A DNA stretch of 10,677 nt. It comes from DATEVL01 sp964448245. GTDB taxonomy: Bacteria > Chloroflexota > Anaerolineae > Anaerolineales > E44-bin32. The notes below the pieces were generated by a model. That model did no database searches. It was not told the DNA's origin and was given only the letters and a program-made list of their open reading frames with translations. Location: NCBI GenBank assembly GCA_964448245.1, contig CAYUWF010000082.1, positions 1 to 10,677 of the forward strand, in the 5' to 3' direction. How positions within the stretch are numbered: position 1 is the stretch's first letter; each line of letters starts with the position of its first letter. The position numbers and the translations under genes were made by a program. Below, in pieces: positions 5,033-10,677 of the stretch.

Positions 5033-6598
5033 ATGCCCACTTCCTGGCTCCTGGCCGCTCTCCCCATTCTGCTGTTGGTCGTCCTGATCCTGGGCTTTGG
5101 CTGGTCGGCAGCGCGGGCCGGGCCGGCCGGCTGGCTCGCCGCTGCCTTCATTGCATGGGTCAGCTTCGGCGCGGGCGCTGGGGTCCTGGCCGTCGCCCAG
5201 TCCAAGGCGTTCTTCCTGGCCATCGATGTTCTACTCATCGTGTGGGCCGCCTACCTGCTCTACCGCGTCGTCGATGAGGCCGGAGGCATAGCGACGCTGG
5301 CGGCGGCCCTGCCGCGCCTGACTCCGGACCGCGGCATGCAGGCGCTGCTCGTCGCTTGGGCCTTCGCCTCTTTCCTGCAGGGAGTCGGAGGGTTTGGGGT
5401 GCCGGTCGTTGTGACCGCGCCGATCCTGATGAGCCTTGGCTTCGACCCCGTCACAGCCGTCGTCGCGCCGTTGCTAGGGCATGCCTGGTCCGTCACTTTC
5501 GGATCGCTGGGATCCTCCTTCCAGGCGCTGATCGCCGCCAGCGGGGTCCCGGGCCAGGTCATGGCGGCCCAGAGCGCGGCGCTTCTGGGAGCGGCGTGCC
5601 TGGTCTGCGGCGGGTTGGTGCTGCACGTAGCCCGTGGGAGCCGGCGGCTCCTCCTGCCGGTCGTGGTGATGGGTCTGGCGATGGCCGGGACTCAATACGC
5701 GCTGGCTGTCGCCGGCGTCTGGCACATCGCTGGATTTGGCGGCGGCCTGGCGGGGTTGGCGGTCGGATTCGGTCTCGCCCGCGTGGTTCGCGCCGGCCCG
5801 GCGAGCCCAACGGCGGAGGCCGTGCCCCTGCGGCTGGTTGGCCTGGCCCTCACGGGCTACATCCTTCTGATCGTCATCACGCTGGCTGTCCAGTTCGTCG
5901 CCCCGTTGAGGGAAACCCTGAGCAGCGTGGTCCTGCAGGCCCACTTCCCGGCGGTGACGACGGCTCTGGGCGTTCAGACTCCGGCCGAGCCGGGTAAGAG
6001 CCTGGTCCTCTTCCGGCATGCGGGCGCGATCCTGGTCTACGCCGCCGCTCTCACCTTTCTCATCCTGCGCCGGGCGGGCGCCATGCCGCCGCGCGCGGCG
6101 GGGCGGATCGCGGGCGATACCGCCCGCGGCGTGCTGGGCTCGAGCGTGGCGATCGTCTCGATGACGGCCATGGTGACGATCATGGCGCACGCCGGCATGA
6201 CCGATGTCTTGGCGCGCGGCCTGGCTCAGGCGTCGGGCGCGGCGTTCCCGCTCATGGCGCCGTGGATCGGCGCCCTCGGCGCTTTCGTCAGCGGTTCGAA
6301 CACCAGTTCCAACCTGCTCTTCGGGATGCTGCAGCGCCGGACGGCCGAGGTTCTGGGGATCGGGGTGGCGTGGATCCTGGCGGCGCAGACCGTCGGCGGC
6401 GCCATCGGCTCGGTGCTCTCGCCGACCAAGGTGTCGGTGGGGGCGACGAGCGCTCGCGGAGCATCCCGTAGCGAAGCGGAAGGACCGGCCTCCGATCAGG
6501 AGGCCCTCATCATCCGCGGCGTCCTGCGCTATGCCGCGCCCTTGCTGCTGGGCCTGGGCCTGCTGACCGCGTTGGCGCTGATCGGGGGCCAGAGATGA
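5033..6598 (+). CDS. lctP: LctP-family lactate (2-hydroxyacid) permease
   Basis: The product has about 521 residues and is strongly hydrophobic throughout, with roughly a dozen membrane segments, like LctP-family permeases (about 530-560), which import lactate and glycolate with protons. The segment FLQGVGGFGVPV (115-126, counted from 5030) matches the family's F-EG-AGFGtPV signature. Near the C-terminus, GAFVSGSNTSSNLLFGMLQ (about 418-436) and SPTKVSVGA match the GSNT..N.LFG..Q and SPTK.SVG signatures. Between that motif and the last membrane segments, SARGASRSEAEGPASDQE replaces the usual short TVGLVGREGE-like loop. GTG at 5030 is directly followed by ATG at 5033; neither has a clear ribosome binding site, and I prefer the ATG. 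The stop overlaps the start of a small membrane protein (ATGA). The neighbouring 2-hydroxyacid dehydrogenase fits a lactate or glycolate substrate. Confidence 0.85.
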   Translation: MPTSWLLAALPILLLVVLILGFGWSAARAGPAGWLAAAFIAWVSFGAGAGVLAVAQSKAFFLAIDVLLIVWAAYLLYRVVDEAGGIATLAAALPRLTPDRGMQALLVAWAFASFLQGVGGFGVPVVVTAPILMSLGFDPVTAVVAPLLGHAWSVTFGSLGSSFQALIAASGVPGQVMAAQSAALLGAACLVCGGLVLHVARGSRRLLLPVVVMGLAMAGTQYALAVAGVWHIAGFGGGLAGLAVGFGLARVVRAGPASPTAEAVPLRLVGLALTGYILLIVITLAVQFVAPLRETLSSVVLQAHFPAVTTALGVQTPAEPGKSLVLFRHAGAILVYAAALTFLILRRAGAMPPRAAGRIAGDTARGVLGSSVAIVSMTAMVTIMAHAGMTDVLARGLAQASGAAFPLMAPWIGALGAFVSGSNTSSNLLFGMLQRRTAEVLGIGVAWILAAQTVGGAIGSVLSPTKVSVGATSARGASRSEAEGPASDQEALIIRGVLRYAAPLLLGLGLLTALALIGGQR

Positions 6599-6771
6599 AT
6601 GCGCCTGCCCGTCAACGACGGCGCCAGCGGGTGCAGGCGGCGTCGCTGGTGATCCTTTTGCTTGCCTCGGGGCTGGAGGCCGTCGCCTTGGCGAGCGGCG
6701 CGTCGATCGCGCGAGATTTTCTGCTGGTCCTCATCGCGCTGACGATGCTGGTGGTGGCCGTCCTGGGGTAA
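6595..6771 (+). CDS. Small (58-residue) membrane protein coupled to the permease
   Basis: The ATG at 6595 overlaps the permease stop in an ATGA junction, which indicates translational coupling. The 58-residue product starts with a strongly basic stretch (RQRRRQR, residues 6-12). A hydrophobic segment follows (SLVILLLASGLEAVALASG, 17-35), then a short SIARD turn and a second hydrophobic helix (FLLVLIALTMLVVAVLG, 42-58). Positive charges at the N-terminus predict a cytoplasmic N-end and two membrane passes, with the C-terminus also inside. I do not recognise the family. Its placement suggests a partner or stabiliser of the permease. The lack of stops, the overlap and the charge layout argue for a real gene, though GC-rich DNA can produce such frames by chance. 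Confidence 0.6.
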   Translation: MNAPARQRRRQRVQAASLVILLLASGLEAVALASGASIARDFLLVLIALTMLVVAVLG

Positions 6772-6795
6772 CGCGCGCCGCCTTCAGCGTGACTC

Positions 6796-6829
6796 AGAAA
6801 CCGGGCTTCTTACAAGAAACCCGGTTTCT
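6796..6829. repeat. Palindromic repeat AGAAACCGGG ... CCCGGTTTCT
   Basis: Arms of 16 bases, matching at 15 positions, pair around a 2-nt loop: AGAAACCGGG, C, TTCTT on the left and AAGAA, A, CCCGGTTTCT on the right. It lies 24 nt after the small membrane protein stop and 14 nt before the -10 box of the dehydrogenase. It may serve as a transcript end, although no U-run follows. Palindromes with AGAAACCGGGTTTCT wording occur in other bacterial genomes to my recollection, so this may be a small dispersed element. Confidence 0.8.
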
Positions 6830-6843
6830 CGAAGTGGCTGATG

Positions 6844-6849
6844 TACAAT
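6844..6849 (+). promoter_or_regulatory. -10 box of a probable leaderless promoter (dehydrogenase-HAD operon)
   Basis: TACAAT stands only 7 nt before the ATG at 6857, so transcription should begin at or within a base or two of the start codon. No ribosome binding site precedes the ATG, in line with leaderless translation. A -35 box is not evident; the position is taken by the arm of the palindrome at 6796-6829. Confidence 0.55.
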
Positions 6850-6856
6850 CGCCTCC

Positions 6857-7879
6857 ATGTCGGACGAAGCGGACGTGTTGGTGTTGATGACGGTTCGTTT
6901 TCCGGACCCCCTGCTCCAGCGCGTGCGCGCCGTCTCCCCGCGATTGCGCGTGGAGGTCCATCCGGCCTCCAGCGGCGTCGAGCTCCCCGGCCAGCTTCTG
7001 CCTGACGTCGAAATCCTGTACACGGTCCGCGCCCTGCCGGATCCGGAAGCCGCGCCGAGTCTGCGTTGGATCCAGCTTCACTACGCCGGGGTCGACCATG
7101 TCGCCGATCATCCGCTGCTGCGGGGCGATGTGCGCGTGACGACGTTGAGCGGCGCAGCCGTCTCGCAGATGGCCGAGCATGTCCTGATGGCGATCCTCGG
7201 TCTCGGCCGGCGTCTGCCCCGGCTGGAGCGTGACCGGGCGGAGAAACGCTGGGCGGAGAACCGTTTCGAGCGCTTCCGCCCGACCGACCTCTACGGGAGC
7301 ACGGTCGGCATCGTCGGCTACGGCAGCGTCGGGCGGGAGGTGGCGCGCCTGTGCCGCGCCTTCGGCGCCCAGGTACTGGCGACGAAGCGCGATGTGCGCC
7401 ACCCGGCCGATGACGGCTACGGGCTCGACCATCGGGGCGACCCAGCGGCCGAGTTCCCGGCCCGCCTCTACCCTCCCCAGGCCCTGGCTTCGATGGCGGC
7501 CGAATGCGACTTCCTGGTCGTGACCGTGCCGCTGACACAAGAGACACGCGGGATGGTGGGGCGAAACGTCCTGCACAAGATGAAGCCGAGCGCCTGCCTG
7601 ATCGACGTCTCGCGCGGCGGCGTCGTCGATCACAATGCCCTGATCGAGTCCCTCTCGGAGAAGCGGCTCGCTGGGGCGGCGCTGGACGTCTTCCCCGTCG
7701 AACCGTTGCCGGTCAGCAGCCCCCTTTGGGAAATGCCCAACGTCATCCTCTCGCCCCACATCGGCGGCGCCTCCGATCGGTACTTCGATCAGGCCACCGC
7801 CCTCTTCACCGCCAACCTGCAGCGCTACCTGACCGATCAGCCCCTGTTCAACGAGTTCGATCCCCGGCGCGGATACTGA
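6857..7879 (+). CDS. D-2-hydroxyacid dehydrogenase (NAD(P)-dependent)
   Basis: The 340-residue product has the usual length for the D-isomer-specific 2-hydroxyacid dehydrogenases, which reversibly oxidise D-2-hydroxyacids (lactate, glycerate, glyoxylate and others) in the cytosol. The Rossmann motif is GIVGYGSVG (Gly154, Gly156, Gly159). The catalytic triad is visible as Arg253 (SRGGVVD), Glu282 (VFPVEPLP) and His301 (SPHIGG). After the second Rossmann strand the sequence reads ATKRD, with basic residues where an acidic one would favour NAD, so NADP may be preferred; this is inference. An insertion of about 30 residues (178-207) follows, as in some subfamilies. It is leaderless (see the -10 box at 6844), and the HAD gene starts 2 nt after its stop, so the two form an operon. 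Confidence 0.9.
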   Translation: MSDEADVLVLMTVRFPDPLLQRVRAVSPRLRVEVHPASSGVELPGQLLPDVEILYTVRALPDPEAAPSLRWIQLHYAGVDHVADHPLLRGDVRVTTLSGAAVSQMAEHVLMAILGLGRRLPRLERDRAEKRWAENRFERFRPTDLYGSTVGIVGYGSVGREVARLCRAFGAQVLATKRDVRHPADDGYGLDHRGDPAAEFPARLYPPQALASMAAECDFLVVTVPLTQETRGMVGRNVLHKMKPSACLIDVSRGGVVDHNALIESLSEKRLAGAALDVFPVEPLPVSSPLWEMPNVILSPHIGGASDRYFDQATALFTANLQRYLTDQPLFNEFDPRRGY

Positions 7880-7881
7880 GC

Positions 7882-8640
7882 ATGCCGGCGATCCGGGGCG
7901 TCATCTTCGATTTCGGCTCGACCCTGATCCGATTCCGCGGGGATTGGGACGACGTGCTCAGCCGCGGCCGGCTGGCGATGGCGACGTGGCTGAAGCAGGC
8001 TGGGTATCCCCTCGACGTGCAAGCCTTCAGCCAGGTGGTCCAACGCGCCTTCCAGGTTAATTTCCGCGACAGGCACTACGATCACCGCGAGCGAGCCTCA
8101 CGCCAGATCCTGCGCGAAGCGCTGGCCGAGATCGGCCTGCCGGCGGTGCCGGAAGACGACCTGCGCGAGGCACTGCGCCGGCTGTATGCCCCGAGCGAAG
8201 CCTGCTGGTCGCCGGTGCCCGGCGTGCACGAGGCGCTGTCGGCGCTGCGGGGAGGCGGGCTGCGCCTGGGCCTGCTGTCGAATGCCAGCGACGTCGACAA
8301 CGTCGAACGCCTCCTGGCAAGCGCCCGCCTGCCGGTCGTCTTCGACCCGGTGGTCATCTCGGCCGCCGCCGGCGTGCGCAAGCCGACGCCTTCGCTGTTC
8401 GAAGGGATCCTGCGCCAGTGGTGGATCGAGCCGCAGGAGGCGGTGATGGTCGGCGACCTGCTAGGGGAGGACATCCTCGGCGCGCAGCGCGCCGGCCTGC
8501 ATCAGATCTGGGTGCGGGCCGACGCCGACCCGGCCTTTAACGCCGAGTTTCAGGGCAAAGTGATCCCCGAGTGGACGGTCGACACCGTCCAGGACGTGCC
8601 GGCGCTGCTGCTGCCCCTGGCCGCGGATCCAGCCGAATGA
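7882..8640 (+). CDS. HAD-superfamily hydrolase with atypical motif I
   Basis: The 252-residue protein has the haloacid dehalogenase fold with a helical cap between motifs I and II (about 17-105). Motif I is FDFGSTL: the nucleophile Asp10 is present, but the acid/base Asp expected at position 12 is Gly. Motif II is LLSNAS (Ser133), motif III is Lys167 in GVRKPTP, and motif IV is VGDLLGEDILGA (Asp192, Asp197). Closest in layout are HAD subfamily IA phosphatases such as phosphoglycolate phosphatase-like enzymes, but without Asp12 phosphatase activity is uncertain. The start at 7882 lies 2 nt after the dehydrogenase stop; the frame is open further upstream but only as overlap with that gene. Substrate unknown. 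Confidence 0.85.
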   Translation: MPAIRGVIFDFGSTLIRFRGDWDDVLSRGRLAMATWLKQAGYPLDVQAFSQVVQRAFQVNFRDRHYDHRERASRQILREALAEIGLPAVPEDDLREALRRLYAPSEACWSPVPGVHEALSALRGGGLRLGLLSNASDVDNVERLLASARLPVVFDPVVISAAAGVRKPTPSLFEGILRQWWIEPQEAVMVGDLLGEDILGAQRAGLHQIWVRADADPAFNAEFQGKVIPEWTVDTVQDVPALLLPLAADPAE

Positions 8641-8803
8641 GAAGGACGGTGGAAGACGGGCGGCCGGCCGGCATCGGTCCGGCCCATCGTCGCGCGCCCC
8701 GCGCGCCCCGCGCCCGGCCATCGTCCAGGGGAAGGCGCCAACCATGAGCGCCTGGTTGGGCCGCAACGGGCGGCTGCGGGCGGCGGGGCCGGCTAGCAAA
8801 TTT

Positions 8804-9061
8804 CGAAAGAATCGTGCGTCCACCTCACCCCCCGACCCCCTCTTCGCCGACAGCGTACGCGAAGGCGCAGAATCGTGGCGGAGAGGAGGTGGGAGATCTA
8901 GAGGGTGGGGGGAGCTTCGCTCCCCCCACCCTCTAGAAATAGGCTCCCCTCCCCCTGCGGAAAAGGCCAGGGACGCTTGGCCGGCGGGCGCAGGGGGAGC
9001 CCCTACGGGGTGCTTCGCGAGGGTCAGGGGTGGGGGTCTGACGTGCTTGGCGATTCTTCCG
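8804..9061. repeat. Intergenic foldback repeat, MITE-like, copy A
   Basis: The 493-base gap between the HAD and sigma genes (8641-9133) holds this element; the rest is GC-rich with one small hairpin (CCAACCA/TGGTTGG, 8738-8744 with 8753-8759). The ends form an 11-bp inverted repeat with one mismatch: CGAAAGAATCG at 8804-8814 and CGATTCTTCCG at 9051-9061. Inside are CCACCTCACCCCCC, a 19-bp-arm hairpin, and blocks at 8990-9014 and 9022-9037 that recur exactly at 10413-10437 and 10511-10526. No reading frame resembles a transposase, so if mobile it would move in trans. Confidence 0.65.
8897..8937. repeat. Perfect 19-bp-arm hairpin inside the repeat
   Basis: The arms 8897-8915 and 8919-8937 are exact reverse complements around a 3-nt loop TTC. 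The arms begin with TCTAGAGGG and contain a run of six G or six C. Such a stem would be very stable as RNA and could stop or pause transcription in either direction, although there is no U-run. It looks like an insertion inside the larger repeat, since the copy at 10325-10554 lacks it. Confidence 0.9.
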
Positions 9062-9133
9062 TAGCCTGTCAGACACTTCGATTTCACATTGCCCGGCACC
9101 ACGGAGTCATATGTCGTAGGAGGACGACGCAAC

Positions 9134-9622
9134 GTGGCACGTGCCGATCAGCTCGAAGCCTGGGCCGACACGTATGGGCGGGAAATCCACGCCTATTTGT
9201 GGCGAATGCTCGGCGACCTGCAGGATGCGGATGATTGCCTGCAGGAGACCTTCCTGCGGGCCCTGCGCAGCCGGGGCGCCGCGCCGATCCGCGAGCCACG
9301 CGCCTGGCTGTACGCCATTGCCACCAACACCGCCCGCTCGCAGCTCCGCCGGCGACGAAAGGAACAGGCCGGGCGAGCGGCCGTCGAAGTGGACCTGACC
9401 GCGCCGGAGGGGGTCGCCGCGAGGGATCGTTGGGAGGCCGTGCGGAAAGTGGTGGAAGGGCTTCCGTCGAAGCAGCGCCAGGCTCTGCTGCTGCGCCGCT
9501 ATCAGGGGCTGAGCTACGACGAAGTCGCCAGAGTGTTGGGCGGCAGCGCGCAGGCGGCGCGGGCGAACGTCTATCAGGCCGTGCTTAAGTTGAAGAAGGC
9601 GTTTCCGGAGGAGGCCCGATGA
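9134..9622 (+). CDS. ECF-type RNA polymerase sigma factor
   Basis: The 162-residue protein has region 2 at about 13-76, including DADDCLQETFLRAL (31-44) and the AWLYAIATNTARSQLRRRR stretch (57-75). Region 4 lies at about 102-156, with LPSKQRQALLLRRYQGLSYDEVA and a helix-turn-helix ending in VYQAVLKLKKAF. The small size and absence of regions 1 and 3 fit the extracytoplasmic-function group, which redirects RNA polymerase to a small regulon. The start is GTG at 9134: AGGAGG (9118-9123) stands 10 nt upstream, which is better than the ATG-less extension to 9089. The stop overlaps the start of the alkyltransferase gene (ATGA), so the two are co-translated. The downstream partner position is normally taken by an anti-sigma factor. 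Confidence 0.92.
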   Translation: MARADQLEAWADTYGREIHAYLWRMLGDLQDADDCLQETFLRALRSRGAAPIREPRAWLYAIATNTARSQLRRRRKEQAGRAAVEVDLTAPEGVAARDRWEAVRKVVEGLPSKQRQALLLRRYQGLSYDEVARVLGGSAQAARANVYQAVLKLKKAFPEEAR

Positions 9623-10311
9623 GCAAGCGCAAGGACACGCAGGAGAGGGACATCGAGCGGTGGCTCGCCGGTGCAGCCTCACCGGCCGAGACGCAGGCCT
9701 TTGCCGGGGCCCTTGACGCGGCCTACGGTGCCGGGCCGGCGCCGGCGGCATGGCGCCAGGCGCGGCGGCGGCTTCAGGATCGTTTGAATGCGAGCGCGCC
9801 GCGCGTGTACTATGACCGGGTAAAATCCACCCCGGTCGGACCGCTGTGGGTGGCCGTGACCGATCACGGGCTGGCGGCGGTCACCTTTGGAGGGAGCGAA
9901 GCCGAGTTCGCCGGTGGCGTCGGCCGGCGTCTCCAGGCGCGGGCGGTCCGTTCGCCGGATCGCACGGCCGCCGTCCGCCGCGAGCTGGAGGAATACCTGC
10001 GCGGCCGGCGGACGGCCTTCACCGTGCCGGTCGATCTGGGCCACGTGACGCCGTTCCAGCGGCGCGTCCTGGAAGCGGCGCGGGCTGTGCCGCGCGGGCA
10101 GATCGCCACCTATGGTGAGATCAGCCGCACGATCGGACGACCGCGGGCGGCGCGCGCTGTCGGTCAGGCGCTGGGAAGCAACCCGGTGCCGATCGTCGTC
10201 CCCTGCCACCGGGTGTTGGCCTCCGATGGCTCGCTCGGCGGGTACTCCGGCCGGGGAGGCCTGCGCACCAAGCGGCAGTTGCTGGCGTTGGAAGGCGCGC
10301 CGCTTCCCTGA
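9619..10311 (+). CDS. ogt: O6-alkylguanine-DNA alkyltransferase with extra anti-sigma-like N-terminus
   Basis: The 230-residue protein is a methylated-DNA-protein-cysteine S-methyltransferase, a suicide repair enzyme that moves alkyl groups from O6-guanine or O4-thymine to its own cysteine. The active site is PCHRV (Cys196), preceded by TYGEIS (Tyr165) and AARAVGQALGSNP with the DNA-intercalating Arg179. Family members usually have 150-180 residues; here the transferase part begins near residue 63 (VYYDRV). Residues 1-60 are extra and helical: DIERWLAGAASPAETQAF (11-28) and a second helix AAWRQARRRLQDRL (43-56). That pattern resembles the short anti-sigma domain (WLxGxxSPxExxxF...) but lacks the His/Cys zinc ligands. 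The ATG overlaps the sigma factor stop. I infer a sigma/anti-sigma pair fused to an alkylation sensor; the transferase assignment is firm, the domain role is not. Confidence 0.9.
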   Translation: MSKRKDTQERDIERWLAGAASPAETQAFAGALDAAYGAGPAPAAWRQARRRLQDRLNASAPRVYYDRVKSTPVGPLWVAVTDHGLAAVTFGGSEAEFAGGVGRRLQARAVRSPDRTAAVRRELEEYLRGRRTAFTVPVDLGHVTPFQRRVLEAARAVPRGQIATYGEISRTIGRPRAARAVGQALGSNPVPIVVPCHRVLASDGSLGGYSGRGGLRTKRQLLALEGAPLP

Positions 10312-10324
10312 GGGGCATTCGGAA

Positions 10325-10554
10325 GCTGCTGAAAAAGCCCGTTTCCACCGCACCCCCCAGGAATACCCTCCCCTCCCCTGCAGGAATCTCCGGGCCATGG
10401 GACCAAGCGGGTGCAGGGGGAGCCCCTACGGGGTGCTCACCCGCACCGCACCTGCGGTGCGCCGCACACCTGCCCTGGCGGGCGGTGCCAGGGGGTGCAG
10501 GTGTCGCGACGGTCAGGGGTGGGGGTTTGACGACGGTCGCCATTTTTCAGCAAC
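10325..10554. repeat. Intergenic foldback repeat, MITE-like, copy B
   Basis: The gap between the alkyltransferase and the next gene (10312-10625) is mostly this element. Its ends form a 12-bp inverted repeat with one mismatch: GCTGCTGAAAAA at 10325-10336 and TTTTTCAGCAAC at 10543-10554. It shares with copy A the CCACCGCACCCCCC start, a 25-base block at 10413-10437 and a 16-base block at 10511-10526, but has a different middle and different termini. TGCTGAAAAA-type ends are reminiscent of some insertion sequence inverted repeats. No target duplication is obvious. Just after it, CGTCGGATCG and CGATCGGACG (about 10568-10600) form another near-palindrome. Confidence 0.65.
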
Positions 10555-10625
10555 CTATTAGTCGTCTCGTCGGATCGAACGCCCGGCGCCCGATCGGACG
10601 TCTGGGACTTCACGGGTGAGGTGGA

Positions 10626-10677
10626 ATGAAGGTTCGCGATTGGGTTACGTTTTGGAGCCTGGGCTTGATCTGGGGGT
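10626..10677 (+). CDS. N-terminus of a probable EamA/DMT-family transporter (cut by window end)
   Basis: The ATG at 10626 has GAGG (10618-10621) 4 nt upstream. The 17 visible residues read KVRDWVTFWSLGLIWG after Met. A short charged start followed by a hydrophobic helix ending in LIWG is typical of EamA-family drug/metabolite transporters, where a GSSF motif usually follows. The rest lies beyond the window, so the family call rests only on this pattern. Confidence 0.6.
   Translation, partial: MKVRDWVTFWSLGLIWG

Noticed and set aside
6794..7759. Minus-strand 321-codon frame opposite the dehydrogenase
   Set aside because: The plus-strand protein has the complete Rossmann and Arg/Glu/His signature; the antisense translation has none.

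Overview
The window looks like a chromosomal segment of an uncultured, high-GC bacterium. I lean towards Chloroflexota (Anaerolineae-like), for three reasons: a lipoprotein with a Thr/Pro/Ala/Glu linker right after its lipobox Cys, a gene apparently read from a leaderless promoter, and intergenic spaces full of GC-rich palindromic repeats. This assignment is inference from style; there is no rRNA or other marker gene.

Left part (1-4387): everything coding is on the minus strand. It holds a 500-residue PLP-dependent group II decarboxylase, a 343-residue lipoprotein with a TolB-like propeller, and an alpha/beta hydrolase lacking its N-terminus that overlaps an AbrB-type antitoxin remnant. Between and outside these genes lie four related imperfect repeats of 120-143 bp (113-255, 1863-1982, 3297-3423, 4265-4387). 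All four have the same orientation as the genes, and each intact gene is followed by one at its 3' end. Read on the minus strand, the repeats start with an AAC box plus AA and CTCG, and end with CGAG, GCC and a GTT box. This is the gene-repeat-gene layout and end architecture of integron cassettes with attC sites. No integrase gene is present, so the best description is an integrase-less cassette array (CALIN-like) or the inside or end of a longer integron.

Middle (4388-5029): a gene-free stretch packed with palindromes, a 48-bp-period tandem duplication and a run of strong hairpins. An extended -10 promoter candidate follows for the plus-strand genes.

Right part (5030-10677): all genes are on the plus strand. 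An LctP-family lactate/glycolate permease is translationally coupled (ATGA) to a 58-residue membrane protein. A palindromic repeat follows, then a D-2-hydroxyacid dehydrogenase with a leaderless-type promoter and, 2 nt later, a HAD-family hydrolase. Together these suggest uptake and interconversion of small 2-hydroxyacids. After a repeat-filled gap comes an ATGA-coupled pair: an ECF-type sigma factor and an O6-alkylguanine-DNA alkyltransferase. The alkyltransferase carries an extra N-terminal domain of about 60 residues, shaped like an anti-sigma domain without zinc ligands. This pair could be a sigma/anti-sigma switch in which the DNA-repair enzyme itself senses alkylation. A second copy of the intergenic repeat follows, and the window ends inside the first codons of a probable EamA-family transporter.
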